A DNA stretch of 63,120 nt from Lachnospiraceae bacterium UBA7729 (lineage in GTDB: Bacteria > Bacillota > Clostridia > Lachnospirales > Lachnospiraceae). The stretch spans positions 1 through 63,120 of the forward strand of contig DLFD01000028.1 of assembly GCA_002482005.1 (NCBI GenBank), read 5' to 3'. Shown in pieces: positions 49,570-57,590 of this stretch (its first letter is position 1; every line of letters starts with the position of its first letter). The notes under the pieces are model-generated. The model saw nothing but the letters and a program-made list of their open reading frames with translations. It was not told the DNA's origin and ran no database searches. The position numbers and the translations under genes are program-made.

Positions 49570-49917
49570 ATGCAGCTGTCACTGAAAAATGACAACGACA
49601 AATATGAGATCGGCAATAAGATCCGTGAGCGGCGTACTGCGCTCGGCTTCTCACAGGATGAGCTGGCAGACATGGTAGGGACTGACGGTAATTCTGTCTC
49701 CCGTCACGAGAACGGAACCCGGGAGATGAAGATCTCCGTGTTCTGCCAATATGCCGACGCGCTCTCTGCAAATCCGGCAGACCTGCTGCCGGAGCGCCTC
49801 TCGAAAAAGCTGGAGGGGAAATACGCGGAGCTGGTCGATACAGCAGCGGGCCTCTCTGAGGGCGACCTGGAGATCCTGCTTCTCATGGCAAAGCGGATGA
49901 AGGCACAGGCTTCCTGA
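49570..49917 (+). CDS. Xre-family regulator, early operon
   Basis: 115 residues. The HTH core is IRERRTALGFSQDELADMVG followed by SVSRHENGTREMKISVF. The short C-terminal helix (EGDLEILLLMAKRMKAQ) is typical of Cro/CI-like phage regulators. GGGAGGGGGTGAG precedes the ATG. It heads the rightward early operon after a terminator and may act as a Cro-like switch protein or an early-gene regulator. Confidence 0.85.
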   Translation: MQLSLKNDNDKYEIGNKIRERRTALGFSQDELADMVGTDGNSVSRHENGTREMKISVFCQYADALSANPADLLPERLSKKLEGKYAELVDTAAGLSEGDLEILLLMAKRMKAQAS

Positions 49918-50082
49918 TGCAAGTTCTACCAATTGGCAGACAAAGCAGCAGAAACCTGACCGCTTAGGCTGAGGGATCGGGAAGCGATTTTTTCTAAACT
50001 ATAACCATCCCGAGCGGGACTGCAGCCCGCCGGGAAATACGAAGAATTGAAGCCGGATGCATACGGCTTTTCGGAAAGGAAA

Positions 50083-50601
50083 ATGATGAAGCTCTACGAA
50101 ATCAATCTGGAGATTATGCGGCTTGCGGATGCGATCCCGTTTGACGAGGAGACCGGGGAGATCCTTGGTGATGTCGATGAGTTCTATCAGCAGATCGAAT
50201 CCCTGCAGATGGAAAAGCAGCGCATCCTCGAATATCTCGCCAAGCTGGTGCTGAATCTCCGGTCAGAGGAAGAGGCTCTAAAGACAGAAGAGAAGCGTCT
50301 CAAAGACAGAAGGCAGCGGCTCGAGAAGAAGGAAGATCGCCTCATCCGTGTGCTTGACCGGGAGTGCGCCGGGCAGACAACAGATCTCGGGGTGGCGACG
50401 CTTGCATACCGGAAGACCAGTCATGTGGAGGTGGACGATCCGGGAAAGGCTGTGCGGTGGCTGAAGAGAAACAAGTTCCTTACTGCCTTCCGCGTGCCGG
50501 AGCCGGAGGTCGCAAAAGCGGAGGTTCGGAAACTCATCAGCGCCGGAAAGAAAATTCCGGGATGCAGTATCGTCGATGACGTGTCCTGCAAATTGAAGTA
50601 A
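50083..50601 (+). CDS. Siphovirus Gp157-like protein
   Basis: 172 residues. The Gp157 pattern is clear: MKLYEINLEIMRLADAI, DEETGEILGDVDEFYQQIES, a long basic/acidic coiled coil (LKDRRQRLEKKEDRLI), and the end KAVRWLKRNKFL. Gp157 was linked to phage resistance in Streptococcus and is common at the start of phage replication operons; its molecular role is unclear. ATG 50083 follows AAAGGA; TTG at 50047 is unlikely. The 165 bases upstream hold a GCGGG-ACTGCAG-CCCGC hairpin. Confidence 0.88.
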   Translation: MMKLYEINLEIMRLADAIPFDEETGEILGDVDEFYQQIESLQMEKQRILEYLAKLVLNLRSEEEALKTEEKRLKDRRQRLEKKEDRLIRVLDRECAGQTTDLGVATLAYRKTSHVEVDDPGKAVRWLKRNKFLTAFRVPEPEVAKAEVRKLISAGKKIPGCSIVDDVSCKLK

Positions 50602-50612
50602 GGAGTTAAAAC

Positions 50613-51548
50613 ATGCTGAGCATTACAAAAGGAAAGACGGCCCGGGCCATGAAGGTAGTGGTTTATGGGTCGGAAGGAATCGGGAAAAGCACGTTTGCTG
50701 CCGATGCCCCAGATCCCCTCTTTATCGATACGGAAGGCAGTACGGCCCACATGGATGTGCGCCGGATCGAGAAACCGGAGACATGGGAGGAGCTGGTTGA
50801 CATCGTAAAGGAAGTTGCGGTGACACCAGATATTTGTAAGACGCTGGTGCTCGATACGGCGGACTGGGCGGAGCAGCTCTGCGTTTCCCATATCTGCAAG
50901 AAGTATAAGCAGCCGAGCATCGAGAGCTTTGGTTACGGCAGGGGCTATGTGTATCTCTCCGAGGAATTTGCCCTCCTCTTGCGGGCTCTCGATCAGGTGA
51001 TCGCTGCCGGAATCCACGTGATCATTACAGCCCATGCCAAGATGCGCAAGTTCGAGCAGCCGGATGAGCAGGGAGCCTATGACCGGTGGGAGATGAAGCT
51101 CTCCAAGCACGTGGCTCCGCTTTTGAAGGAATGGTGCGACATGCTCCTTTTCTTAAACTACCGCACCTATGTGGTCACGACGGAGACGAATGCGAAGAAG
51201 GCGCAGGGCGGGAAGCGTGTCATGTACACGAGCCACCATCCCTGCTGGGATGCCAAGAACCGTCAGGATCTGCCGGAGGAGCTGCCGCTGGATTTCAAGA
51301 CCATCGCCCATCTCTTTTCGCTGACGCCGACGGCAGAGGCGGAAAAGCCGCTCGATCGTCTGAAAAAGATGATGGAGGAAGCCGGTATCACGGAGGAACA
51401 GATCCAGTCCGTGGTGGCAGATAAGGGGCACTACCCGAGGGAAGCCGGGATCGATACCTACAGCGATAAGTTCATCAGCGGATGGCTGATCAAGTACTGG
51501 CCCCAGGTAACGAAACTGATCAAAGAGACAAGTGCAGATGCACAGTGA
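50613..51548 (+). CDS. Phage RecA-like AAA ATPase (AAA_24, Sak4-like)
   Basis: 311 residues. Walker A is VYGSEGIGKSTFA, Walker B is TLVLDTADWAEQ, and VIITAHAKMRKFEQPD holds the sensor region. Proteins of this class (AAA_24, Sak4-like) act as phage recombinases or annealing-linked ATPases next to an ssDNA-binding protein. The C-terminal part has a helical tail with a helix-hairpin-like segment. AAGGAG precedes the start. Confidence 0.88.
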   Translation: MLSITKGKTARAMKVVVYGSEGIGKSTFAADAPDPLFIDTEGSTAHMDVRRIEKPETWEELVDIVKEVAVTPDICKTLVLDTADWAEQLCVSHICKKYKQPSIESFGYGRGYVYLSEEFALLLRALDQVIAAGIHVIITAHAKMRKFEQPDEQGAYDRWEMKLSKHVAPLLKEWCDMLLFLNYRTYVVTTETNAKKAQGGKRVMYTSHHPCWDAKNRQDLPEELPLDFKTIAHLFSLTPTAEAEKPLDRLKKMMEEAGITEEQIQSVVADKGHYPREAGIDTYSDKFISGWLIKYWPQVTKLIKETSADAQ

Positions 51549-51561
51549 GGAGAAAAATACC

Positions 51562-52065
51562 ATGAGCGATATGAATCAGAATAACCAGAACATGTTCCTT
51601 GACTGGGACGATGCCATTGAAAACGACGGGCAGGAATTTATCGTCCTGCCGGAGGGAGACTACAACTTTACCGTCACAGATTTTGAACGCGGGCGCTTCC
51701 CCGGCGGCCAGAAGATCCCGGCCTGCAATAAGGCAAGCCTGACCCTGCAGGTGCAGACAGATGATGGCGTGGCCATGTGCTTCATCGACCTGCTGCTCTA
51801 CAAGACGATGGAGTGGAAACTCTCCTCATTTTTCCGCAGCATTGGCCAGAAGCAGAGAGGGCAGCGGCTTGTCATGAACTGGAACCGTGTAGTCGGAAGC
51901 CAGGGCCGGGCACACTTTAAGCCCCGCTCCTATAAAGACCGCGATGGGAATGACCGTCAGACGAATGACGTCGACCGCTTCTATGACTATGACGAGAAGA
52001 ACTTCCCGAACAACGGGTTTATGGAAATCCCGGAGGGGATCGATGATGAGCTGCCGTTCAATTAA
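51562..52065 (+). CDS. DUF669 protein, candidate ssDNA-binding protein
   Basis: 167 residues of DUF669 (WDDAIENDGQEFIVLPEGDY ... VTDFERGRFPGGQKIPACNK). The C-terminus ends with an acidic, aromatic tail (EGIDDELPFN), the form seen in single-strand-binding proteins. It lies directly after the RecA-like ATPase, the usual Sak4-SSB gene pair. The family is recognised; DNA binding is inferred. AGGAG lies before ATG 51562. Confidence 0.87.
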   Translation: MSDMNQNNQNMFLDWDDAIENDGQEFIVLPEGDYNFTVTDFERGRFPGGQKIPACNKASLTLQVQTDDGVAMCFIDLLLYKTMEWKLSSFFRSIGQKQRGQRLVMNWNRVVGSQGRAHFKPRSYKDRDGNDRQTNDVDRFYDYDEKNFPNNGFMEIPEGIDDELPFN

Positions 52066-52076
52066 GGAGGAGAGAT

Positions 52077-53657
52077 ATGTTTTCGCTTAGACCATATCAG
52101 GCCGAGGCAAAACAGGCGATCCTTGCTGCATGGGACGAGGGGCACAGGAAGACGCTCCTCGTCCTCCCGACAGGGTGCGGGAAGACCGTCGTGTTTTCAT
52201 CGGTCACAGAAGAACAGGTGGGAAAAGGACACCGGGTGCTGATCATGGCGCACCGGGGAGAGCTCCTCGAGCAGGCAGCAGAGAAGCTGAAGCAGGCATC
52301 GGGCCTTGATACGGTGCTGGAGAAAGCGGAGAGCAGCAGCCTCGGGAGTTTCATTCCGGTGACGGTCGGATCGGTGCAGTCGCTCTGCCAGATGAGCAGG
52401 CTCTCCCGGTTCCCTCACGATTACTATCAGGACATCATCGTAGATGAGGCCCATCACTGCTTATCCGACAGCTACCGCCGGGTACTCGACCATTTCCCGG
52501 AGGCGAATGTGCTCGGTGTGACGGCGACGCCGGATCGTGGGGATATGAAAAACCTCGGAGAGTTCTTTGACTCCCGGGCCTATGAGTACAGCATGAGCAC
52601 TGCGATCAAGGATGGGTATCTCTGCCCCATTAAAGCGCAGATGATCCCGCTCGAACTTGATATCTCCAGCGTGAAAATGAGCAGCGGTGACTTTGCGGTA
52701 GGCGAGATCGGGTCGGCATTGGAGCCGTATCTTCACCAGATCGCCGATGAGATGGTGCATTACTGCGGAGGCAGGCGAACGGTGGTATTCCTTCCGCTCA
52801 TCGCAACGAGCCAGCGCTTCTGCCGGATGTTAAATGACCGGGGCCTTCGGGCAGCGGAGGTGAACGGCAACTCGGAAGACCGATCAGAGATCCTTGCTGA
52901 TTTTGAAGCCGGGAAATATGACGTTCTCTGCAACAGCATGCTGCTGACAGAGGGCTGGGACTGTCCAGCGGTCGACTGCATCGTGGTGCTCAGGCCCACA
53001 AAGGTGCGATCGCTCTACCAGCAGATGGTGGGGCGCGGGATGCGACTCTCACCGGGAAAGGATCATCTTTTGCTTCTCGACTTCCTGTGGATGACAGAGC
53101 GGCACGACCTCTGCAGGCCGTCGGCGCTTATCAGTAAGGACACGAAGATCGCGGAGATGATCGATGACAAGATTGCAAAAGGCGACGAAGAAATCGACCT
53201 GATCGAAGCAGAAGAGCAGGCGGAACGGGATGTCCTTGCAGAACGCGAAAGGGCTCTGGCCCGGGAACTGGAAGAGATGCGCCGCCGCAAACGAAAGCTC
53301 GTAGATCCCCTGCAGTATGCCCTGTCCATTGCAGCAGAAGATCTGGCAAATTATACGCCGACCTTTGTATGGGAAATGGCCCCGCCATCGAAGAAGCAGC
53401 TCGCCTTCCTTGAGGGAAGGGGAATCTTTGCAGAAGGCGTGACAAATGCAGGGATGGCTTCGCTTCTCATTGACCGTCTGGTACGGCGGCAGGATGAGGG
53501 GCTGGCCACGCCCAAGCAGATCCGGCTTTTGGAACGGTACGGTTTCCGGCACGTAGGTACCTGGACATTTGAATCGGCAACGAAACTGATCGGCAGGATC
53601 GCGGGGAACAGCTGGTCACTCCCAAGGGGGATGAACCCGGCGGCCTATATGCCGTAA
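52077..53657 (+). CDS. Superfamily 2 DEAD/DEAH helicase
   Basis: 526 residues. Motifs in order: RPYQAEAKQAI (Q region), VLPTGCGKTVV (Walker A), IMAHRGELLEQA (Ia), IIVDEAHHC (DEAH), LGVTATPDRG (III), then MLLTEGWDCPAVDCIVVLRP and YQQMVGRGMRLSPGK (V/VI). The C-terminal 130 residues carry a charged coiled coil and a small extra domain (KQLAFLEGRGIFAEGV, twice repeated in style). It unwinds phage DNA or processes recombination intermediates. AGGAGGAG precedes the ATG. Confidence 0.93.
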   Translation: MFSLRPYQAEAKQAILAAWDEGHRKTLLVLPTGCGKTVVFSSVTEEQVGKGHRVLIMAHRGELLEQAAEKLKQASGLDTVLEKAESSSLGSFIPVTVGSVQSLCQMSRLSRFPHDYYQDIIVDEAHHCLSDSYRRVLDHFPEANVLGVTATPDRGDMKNLGEFFDSRAYEYSMSTAIKDGYLCPIKAQMIPLELDISSVKMSSGDFAVGEIGSALEPYLHQIADEMVHYCGGRRTVVFLPLIATSQRFCRMLNDRGLRAAEVNGNSEDRSEILADFEAGKYDVLCNSMLLTEGWDCPAVDCIVVLRPTKVRSLYQQMVGRGMRLSPGKDHLLLLDFLWMTERHDLCRPSALISKDTKIAEMIDDKIAKGDEEIDLIEAEEQAERDVLAERERALARELEEMRRRKRKLVDPLQYALSIAAEDLANYTPTFVWEMAPPSKKQLAFLEGRGIFAEGVTNAGMASLLIDRLVRRQDEGLATPKQIRLLERYGFRHVGTWTFESATKLIGRIAGNSWSLPRGMNPAAYMP

Positions 53658-53666
53658 GGAGGGAAT

Positions 53667-55673
53667 ATGGAGAATAATACAAACATTTTGTCGGCGCTCA
53701 AGTTCTTGGATGTGGCGTCCATGACAAGGGCGGAGTGGATCGCGGTCGGCATGGCCCTTAAGACTGAAGGTTATCCTTGCTCGATCTGGGATGACTGGTC
53801 TCGGAATGACCGGCGCTACCACCCCGGGGAATGTGAGAAAAAATGGAACAGCTTTCATGGCAGCGGGAATCCTGTGAAGGGCGGAAGCATCGTGCAGATG
53901 GCAAAGGAGCGCGGCTGGACACCCTTTGGAGGAGAAAACGGCTGTATGGGCTGGGACGATACCATCGAATATGACGGCGATCCCGCCTTCACCGGCTTCT
54001 CGCAGGAGCCATGGGATCAGGCGCAGGATCTGATCGCCTATCTGGAGACACTGTTTTTGCCGGATGAAAAGGTTGGCTATGTTACGAACGATGTGTGGCA
54101 GGATGCCGATGGGCGCTGGGTGCCAAGCAAAGGCGTCTTTGACCGGACGGCAGCAGAGCTGATCGCATCCCTTAAGAAGCATCCGGATGACCTCGGCGCG
54201 ACGATCGGCGACTGGAAGAAGGACGTCGGTGCCTGGATACGGTTCAACCCGGTGGACGGGCAGGGTGTAAAGAACGAGAATATCACCCGCTTCACCTATG
54301 CACTGGTGGAGTCCGATACCCTGCCGATCCCGGAGCAGGACATCCTGTTCCGGAAACTGGAACTTCCGATCGCGGCTCTCGTGCATTCCGGCGGAAAGAG
54401 CCTGCATGCGATTGTGAAGGTAGATGCGGAAAACTATGAGGAATATCGGAAACGCGTCGAGTTTTTATATGACTTTCTGGAAAAGAACGGCGTGTCGATC
54501 GATAAGCAAAACCGCAACCCGTCACGGCTTTCGCGTATGCCGGGAGTGACACGGAACGGAAACCGCCAGTATCTTGTGGCAACGAACATAGGCCGTAAGA
54601 GCTGGGTGGACTGGATGGATTTCGTGGAGGGTGTGACGGACGAGCTGCCGGATATGGTATCCCTCTCACAATATAAGGATAATCCGCCGACGCTTCCCGA
54701 GGAGCTGATCGAAGGAATTCTCCGGCGTGGACATAAGATGCTGATCTCCGGGTCATCGAAGGCGGGGAAGAGCTTCCTTCTTATGGAGCTCTGTATCGCG
54801 ATTGCAGAAGGAAAGAAATGGCTGGGTTTCCCCTGCCGGAAGGGCCGCGTCCTCTATGTCAACCTGGAGATCGACCCGGCGAGTGCCATCAACCGGTTTC
54901 TCAAAATCTATGAGGCACAGGGCCTGCCGATCCGGCAGTCGGAGAACATCCTTATCTGGAACCTTCGTGGCCATGCAGTACCGCTCGATCAGCTGGTGCC
55001 AAAGCTCATCCGGAGAGTCCGGGATCTGAAGCTTGATGCCATCGTGATTGACCCGATCTACAAGGTCATCACCGGTGATGAGAATTCCGCTTCGGACATG
55101 GGAGCCTTCTGTAACCAGTTCGATAAGATCTGCAACGAGACAGGCTGCAGTACCATTTACTGCCACCATCATTCCAAAGGATCGCAGGGGATGAAGAAGG
55201 CGATGGATCGGGCCTCCGGGAGCGGCGTCTTTGCCCGAGATCCGGATGCGCAGCTGGATATGATCGAGCTGGAGTTATCTGACGATGTGAAAAACAACGT
55301 CCGGGACGGAATGGCGACGGCGTGGCGGCTGGAATCCTCCCTTAGGGAATTCCCGAATATCCAGCCCGTCAATTTCTGGTTTGAGTATCCCCTCCATAAG
55401 ATCGATGAAAACGGCGTCCTCGGTGAGATGCCTGCACAGGGTACACCGCAGGCCGGGAGGCTCAACAACCCGAGATCGAAAAGCGCAGAGGAAGCGGCGG
55501 AGGAATTCCGTACGGCTTATGATGCCCTCAACATGAACGGAAAGGTCACTGTGCAGGACATGATGGAATATATGGATCTGACGGATAAAACAATCTATGC
55601 GCGGCTCAAAAAGATGGGCGGAGAGTTCCTTCTGGAAAAGGGCACGATCAAACGCGCGGATGCTGAGAAATAA
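53667..55673 (+). CDS. PriCT-2 / RepA-like AAA replication protein
   Basis: 668 residues. Residues 8-80 form a PriCT-2-like domain (MTRAEWIAVGMALKTEGYP, WDDWSRNDRRYHPGECEKKW). The middle (residues about 110-320) contains a primase-like region with SGGKSLHAIVKVDA. A RecA-fold helicase of the RepA/DnaB type follows: Walker A ISGSSKAGKSFLLM, Walker B LDAIVIDPIYKVITG, sensor YCHHHSKGSQG. The C-terminal part has a winged-helix pattern (VTVQDMMEYMDLTDKTIYAR). It is the likely replication initiator/helicase of prophage 2. Confidence 0.88.
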   Translation: MENNTNILSALKFLDVASMTRAEWIAVGMALKTEGYPCSIWDDWSRNDRRYHPGECEKKWNSFHGSGNPVKGGSIVQMAKERGWTPFGGENGCMGWDDTIEYDGDPAFTGFSQEPWDQAQDLIAYLETLFLPDEKVGYVTNDVWQDADGRWVPSKGVFDRTAAELIASLKKHPDDLGATIGDWKKDVGAWIRFNPVDGQGVKNENITRFTYALVESDTLPIPEQDILFRKLELPIAALVHSGGKSLHAIVKVDAENYEEYRKRVEFLYDFLEKNGVSIDKQNRNPSRLSRMPGVTRNGNRQYLVATNIGRKSWVDWMDFVEGVTDELPDMVSLSQYKDNPPTLPEELIEGILRRGHKMLISGSSKAGKSFLLMELCIAIAEGKKWLGFPCRKGRVLYVNLEIDPASAINRFLKIYEAQGLPIRQSENILIWNLRGHAVPLDQLVPKLIRRVRDLKLDAIVIDPIYKVITGDENSASDMGAFCNQFDKICNETGCSTIYCHHHSKGSQGMKKAMDRASGSGVFARDPDAQLDMIELELSDDVKNNVRDGMATAWRLESSLREFPNIQPVNFWFEYPLHKIDENGVLGEMPAQGTPQAGRLNNPRSKSAEEAAEEFRTAYDALNMNGKVTVQDMMEYMDLTDKTIYARLKKMGGEFLLEKGTIKRADAEK

Positions 55674-55712
55674 AGGCTTTGCAGCGCTCCATCAACAGTA
55701 TTCTTCTACACT

Positions 55713-55734
55713 GAATATATATGTCTATATATTC
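55713..55734. repeat. Perfect 9-base inverted repeat (GAATATATA / TATATATTC)
   Basis: The arms GAATATATA and TATATATTC are separated by TGTC. The AT-only arms and the location between the replication protein and RusA genes suggest an operator or origin-unwinding element rather than a terminator (no T-run follows). Confidence 0.45.
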
Positions 55735-55758
55735 TTAGAATCGTTACACTCCCGAATT

Positions 55759-55786
55759 AGGTAGGGCTTAAACGCCCGCCCTACCT
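55759..55786. repeat. Perfect 9-base inverted repeat (AGGTAGGGC / GCCCTACCT)
   Basis: Arms at 55759-55767 and 55778-55786 with a 10-base loop. There is no T-run, so an intrinsic terminator is unlikely; an RNA hairpin controlling RusA translation or a protein-binding site is possible. Confidence 0.45.
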
Positions 55787-55848
55787 ATTCGAGGAGCGCA
55801 ACGGTGACTGAATGGTTTGGAGGAGCGCCGAAGAGGAAGAGGTGTAGA

Positions 55849-56259
55849 ATGCATTTTTTTATCGAAATGAATCCGCCGACCGCGACGGCACAGGAAAAGA
55901 AGGTCACGGTTGTGGGCGGGAAACCAAGATATTATGATCCGGCCCCGGTGAAGGAGGCAAGAAAGAACCTGACTGGGAGGCTGATCTTCCATAGACCGGA
56001 TGTGCCCATAACAGGGCCCGTGGCGCTGACTACGATCTGGCTCTTCCCGAAGGGGAATTCCCATAGGAACGGAGAGTGGCGCAGCACGAAACCGGATACC
56101 GATAACCTGCAGAAGCTCCTGAAGGACTGCATGACGAAATGCGGCTTCTGGAAGGATGATGCGCAGGTGGTGCGTGAGACAGTCGAGAAGCGCTGGTCAG
56201 ATGACCCGGCGGGTATCTATATCGAAATCGAGGAACTGGAGGTGGCCAATGAGAAATAA
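55849..56259 (+). CDS. rusA: RusA-family Holliday junction resolvase
   Basis: 136 residues. The N-terminus HFFIEMNPPTATAQEKKV is typical for this phage subgroup. The catalytic acidic residues lie in KPDTDNLQKLLKDCM and WKDDAQVVRETVEKRW, with the final ADDxQ-type motif as DDAQV. It resolves four-way junctions before packaging. AGAGG lies before ATG 55849; GTG at 55804 would add a 15-residue basic extension with no family match. Confidence 0.9.
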   Translation: MHFFIEMNPPTATAQEKKVTVVGGKPRYYDPAPVKEARKNLTGRLIFHRPDVPITGPVALTTIWLFPKGNSHRNGEWRSTKPDTDNLQKLLKDCMTKCGFWKDDAQVVRETVEKRWSDDPAGIYIEIEELEVANEK

Positions 56260-56707
56260 CCGGAATGCGGAAGGCTATTTTGATCCGACTGCTGGGATCG
56301 CCATTTCCAGAGTGACAAGGCAGGAGAGAAAGGCACAGAAAAAACAGTACCGTCCGCTGGTGTATCTTTGCAGCGCCTATGCAGGTGATATGGTGCGGAA
56401 CATTCTCGCGGCGCAGGATTACTGCCGGTTTGCTGTGAAGGAAGGATATATCCCGGTGGCGGCACATCTGCTGTTTCCACAGTTTCTGAAGGATGAAGAT
56501 CCGGCGGAGCGGAAGATGGGGCTCTTCTTTGGAAACATCCTCATGGATAAATGCGATGAGGTCTGGCTGTTTGGGGAAACCTTCTCTGCCGGAATGCAGG
56601 CGGAGTATGACCGGGCCAAACGGCGCGGATACAAGATCCGCCGCTTCACGAAGGACTGTCAGGAACTGACGGGCCAGATCGGAGGTGGAGGCGATGGATC
56701 CCTATGA
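56249..56707 (+). CDS. DUF4406-like (nucleoside deoxyribosyltransferase fold)
   Basis: 152 residues. After a basic N-terminus, the core (VYLCSAYAGDMVRNILAAQD, GYIPVAAHLLFPQFL, KCDEVWLFGETFSAGMQAEY) matches the DUF4406/DUF1937-type fold related to nucleoside 2-deoxyribosyltransferases. The Asp and Glu positions in CDEVW and GMQAEYD fit that active site. It may act on nucleotides or modified bases during phage infection; substrate unknown. Overlaps RusA by 11 bases. Confidence 0.8.
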   Translation: MRNNRNAEGYFDPTAGIAISRVTRQERKAQKKQYRPLVYLCSAYAGDMVRNILAAQDYCRFAVKEGYIPVAAHLLFPQFLKDEDPAERKMGLFFGNILMDKCDEVWLFGETFSAGMQAEYDRAKRRGYKIRRFTKDCQELTGQIGGGGDGSL

Positions 56708-56903
56708 GAGACTGGCAAACGCAATCATTCTGCAGGCGGTGAAGGACTGGCGAGGCGCGATGGTGCGGCTTAGGAAGCGGCCCAACAATCATGATGCAGA
56801 ACGGATACGAAATGAAACAGAGAAGTTCTTTCTCTCGGGCTGGTTTGGTGTCCTTACCAAGCTCGATGGGAAAGCATTACTTCGGAAGCTGAAGGAGGAG
56901 TGA
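56694..56903 (+). CDS. Small conserved phage protein before the sigma-like regulator
   Basis: 69 residues from ATG 56694 (GGAGGTGGAGG upstream). YERLANAIILQAVKDWRGAM ... FFLSGWFGVLTKLDGKAL aligns by eye with the 8606-8845 product of prophage 1. Both are followed by a sigma-like regulator. Overlaps the upstream gene by 14 bases and the next by 4. Function unknown. Confidence 0.75.
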   Translation: MDPYERLANAIILQAVKDWRGAMVRLRKRPNNHDAERIRNETEKFFLSGWFGVLTKLDGKALLRKLKEE

Positions 56904-57364
56904 CCAATTTGAAAGCAAAGGAATATCTGAAGCAGGCATACAGGCTGGATCAGCGGATCAACAGCAACATCAAGGAAGTCGGTGAGCTGCGGGCGATGGC
57001 AGGCAGCATCTCCTCCCCACAGCTCTCGGCAGATAAGGTACAGACTTCCCACAATGGGGATGCTCCCTTCGAGCGGGCTCTTGTGCGGATCTGGGAGATG
57101 GAGGCGAAGATCGATGCGGAGATTGATCTGTATGTCGACCTGAAGAACCAGATCCGGGAGGTGATCAGCCAGATTGACAACGTGGATGAGCAGATGGTGC
57201 TCCGGTACCGCTATATCCATAACAAGACCTGGGAGCAGATCGGGATGGAGCTCTTTGTAGATAAGAGTACCGTGAAACGCTGGCACGATACAGCGCTCAC
57301 CCATGTGGTGGTGCCGGAAAATCCGATCCTGATTTCCCAGCTTGATGAAAATGAGCCGCTTTAA
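56900..57364 (+). CDS. Sigma-70-like / RinA-type late regulator (DUF1492-like)
   Basis: 154 residues from GTG 56900. LKAKEYLKQAYRLDQRINSN matches the start of the prophage 1 regulator. The C-terminal HTH region (VDEQMVLRYRYIHNKTWEQI, GMELFVDKSTVKRWHDTAL) is sigma region 4-like. It should activate late genes; the paired ATGAGC words beginning inside its last codons at 57351 are candidate targets. GTG overlaps the upstream stop by 4 bases. Confidence 0.82.
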   Translation: MTNLKAKEYLKQAYRLDQRINSNIKEVGELRAMAGSISSPQLSADKVQTSHNGDAPFERALVRIWEMEAKIDAEIDLYVDLKNQIREVISQIDNVDEQMVLRYRYIHNKTWEQIGMELFVDKSTVKRWHDTALTHVVVPENPILISQLDENEPL

Positions 57365-57469
57365 GCCGAAATGAGCTGGTGAGAATTATGATATAGTACA
57401 ATCAGCAAAAAAGATGGAGCAGGGCCTCGGAAGAAGATTTCCGGGGCTTTTGTTTTGAAAAAGACCAGG
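57351..57469 (+). promoter_or_regulatory. Late promoter plus terminator module, unit 1
   Basis: ATGAGCCG (57351) and ATGAGCTGG (57371) are 20 bases apart, then TGATATAGT (57389-57397) gives an extended -10, followed by TACAATCAGC and a hairpin CCTCGGAA/TTCCGGGG with TTTTGTTTT (57424-57457). The same order repeats 119 bases later. The layout matches the paired TGCATG and TGATAATGT site of prophage 1. Confidence 0.6.
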
Positions 57470-57588
57470 ATGAGCCGGTTTGAGCCGAAATGAGCCGGTC
57501 GCATTCATGATATAGTACAATCAGCGAAACAAGATGATCAACAGCCTCGGGGACAGAAGTCTTCCGGGGCTTTCTTCATGAAAGGAAC
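57470..57588 (+). promoter_or_regulatory. Late promoter plus terminator module, unit 2 (tandem copy)
   Basis: ATGAGCCGG (57470) and ATGAGCCGG (57490), TGATATAGTACAATCAGC (57508-57525), then the GCCTCGG/CCGGGGC hairpin with a T-rich tail (57544-57572). It is a diverged copy of 57351-57469 with an exact 119-base period in boxes and -10. It lies immediately before metK. Confidence 0.6.
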
Positions 57589-57590
57589 AG

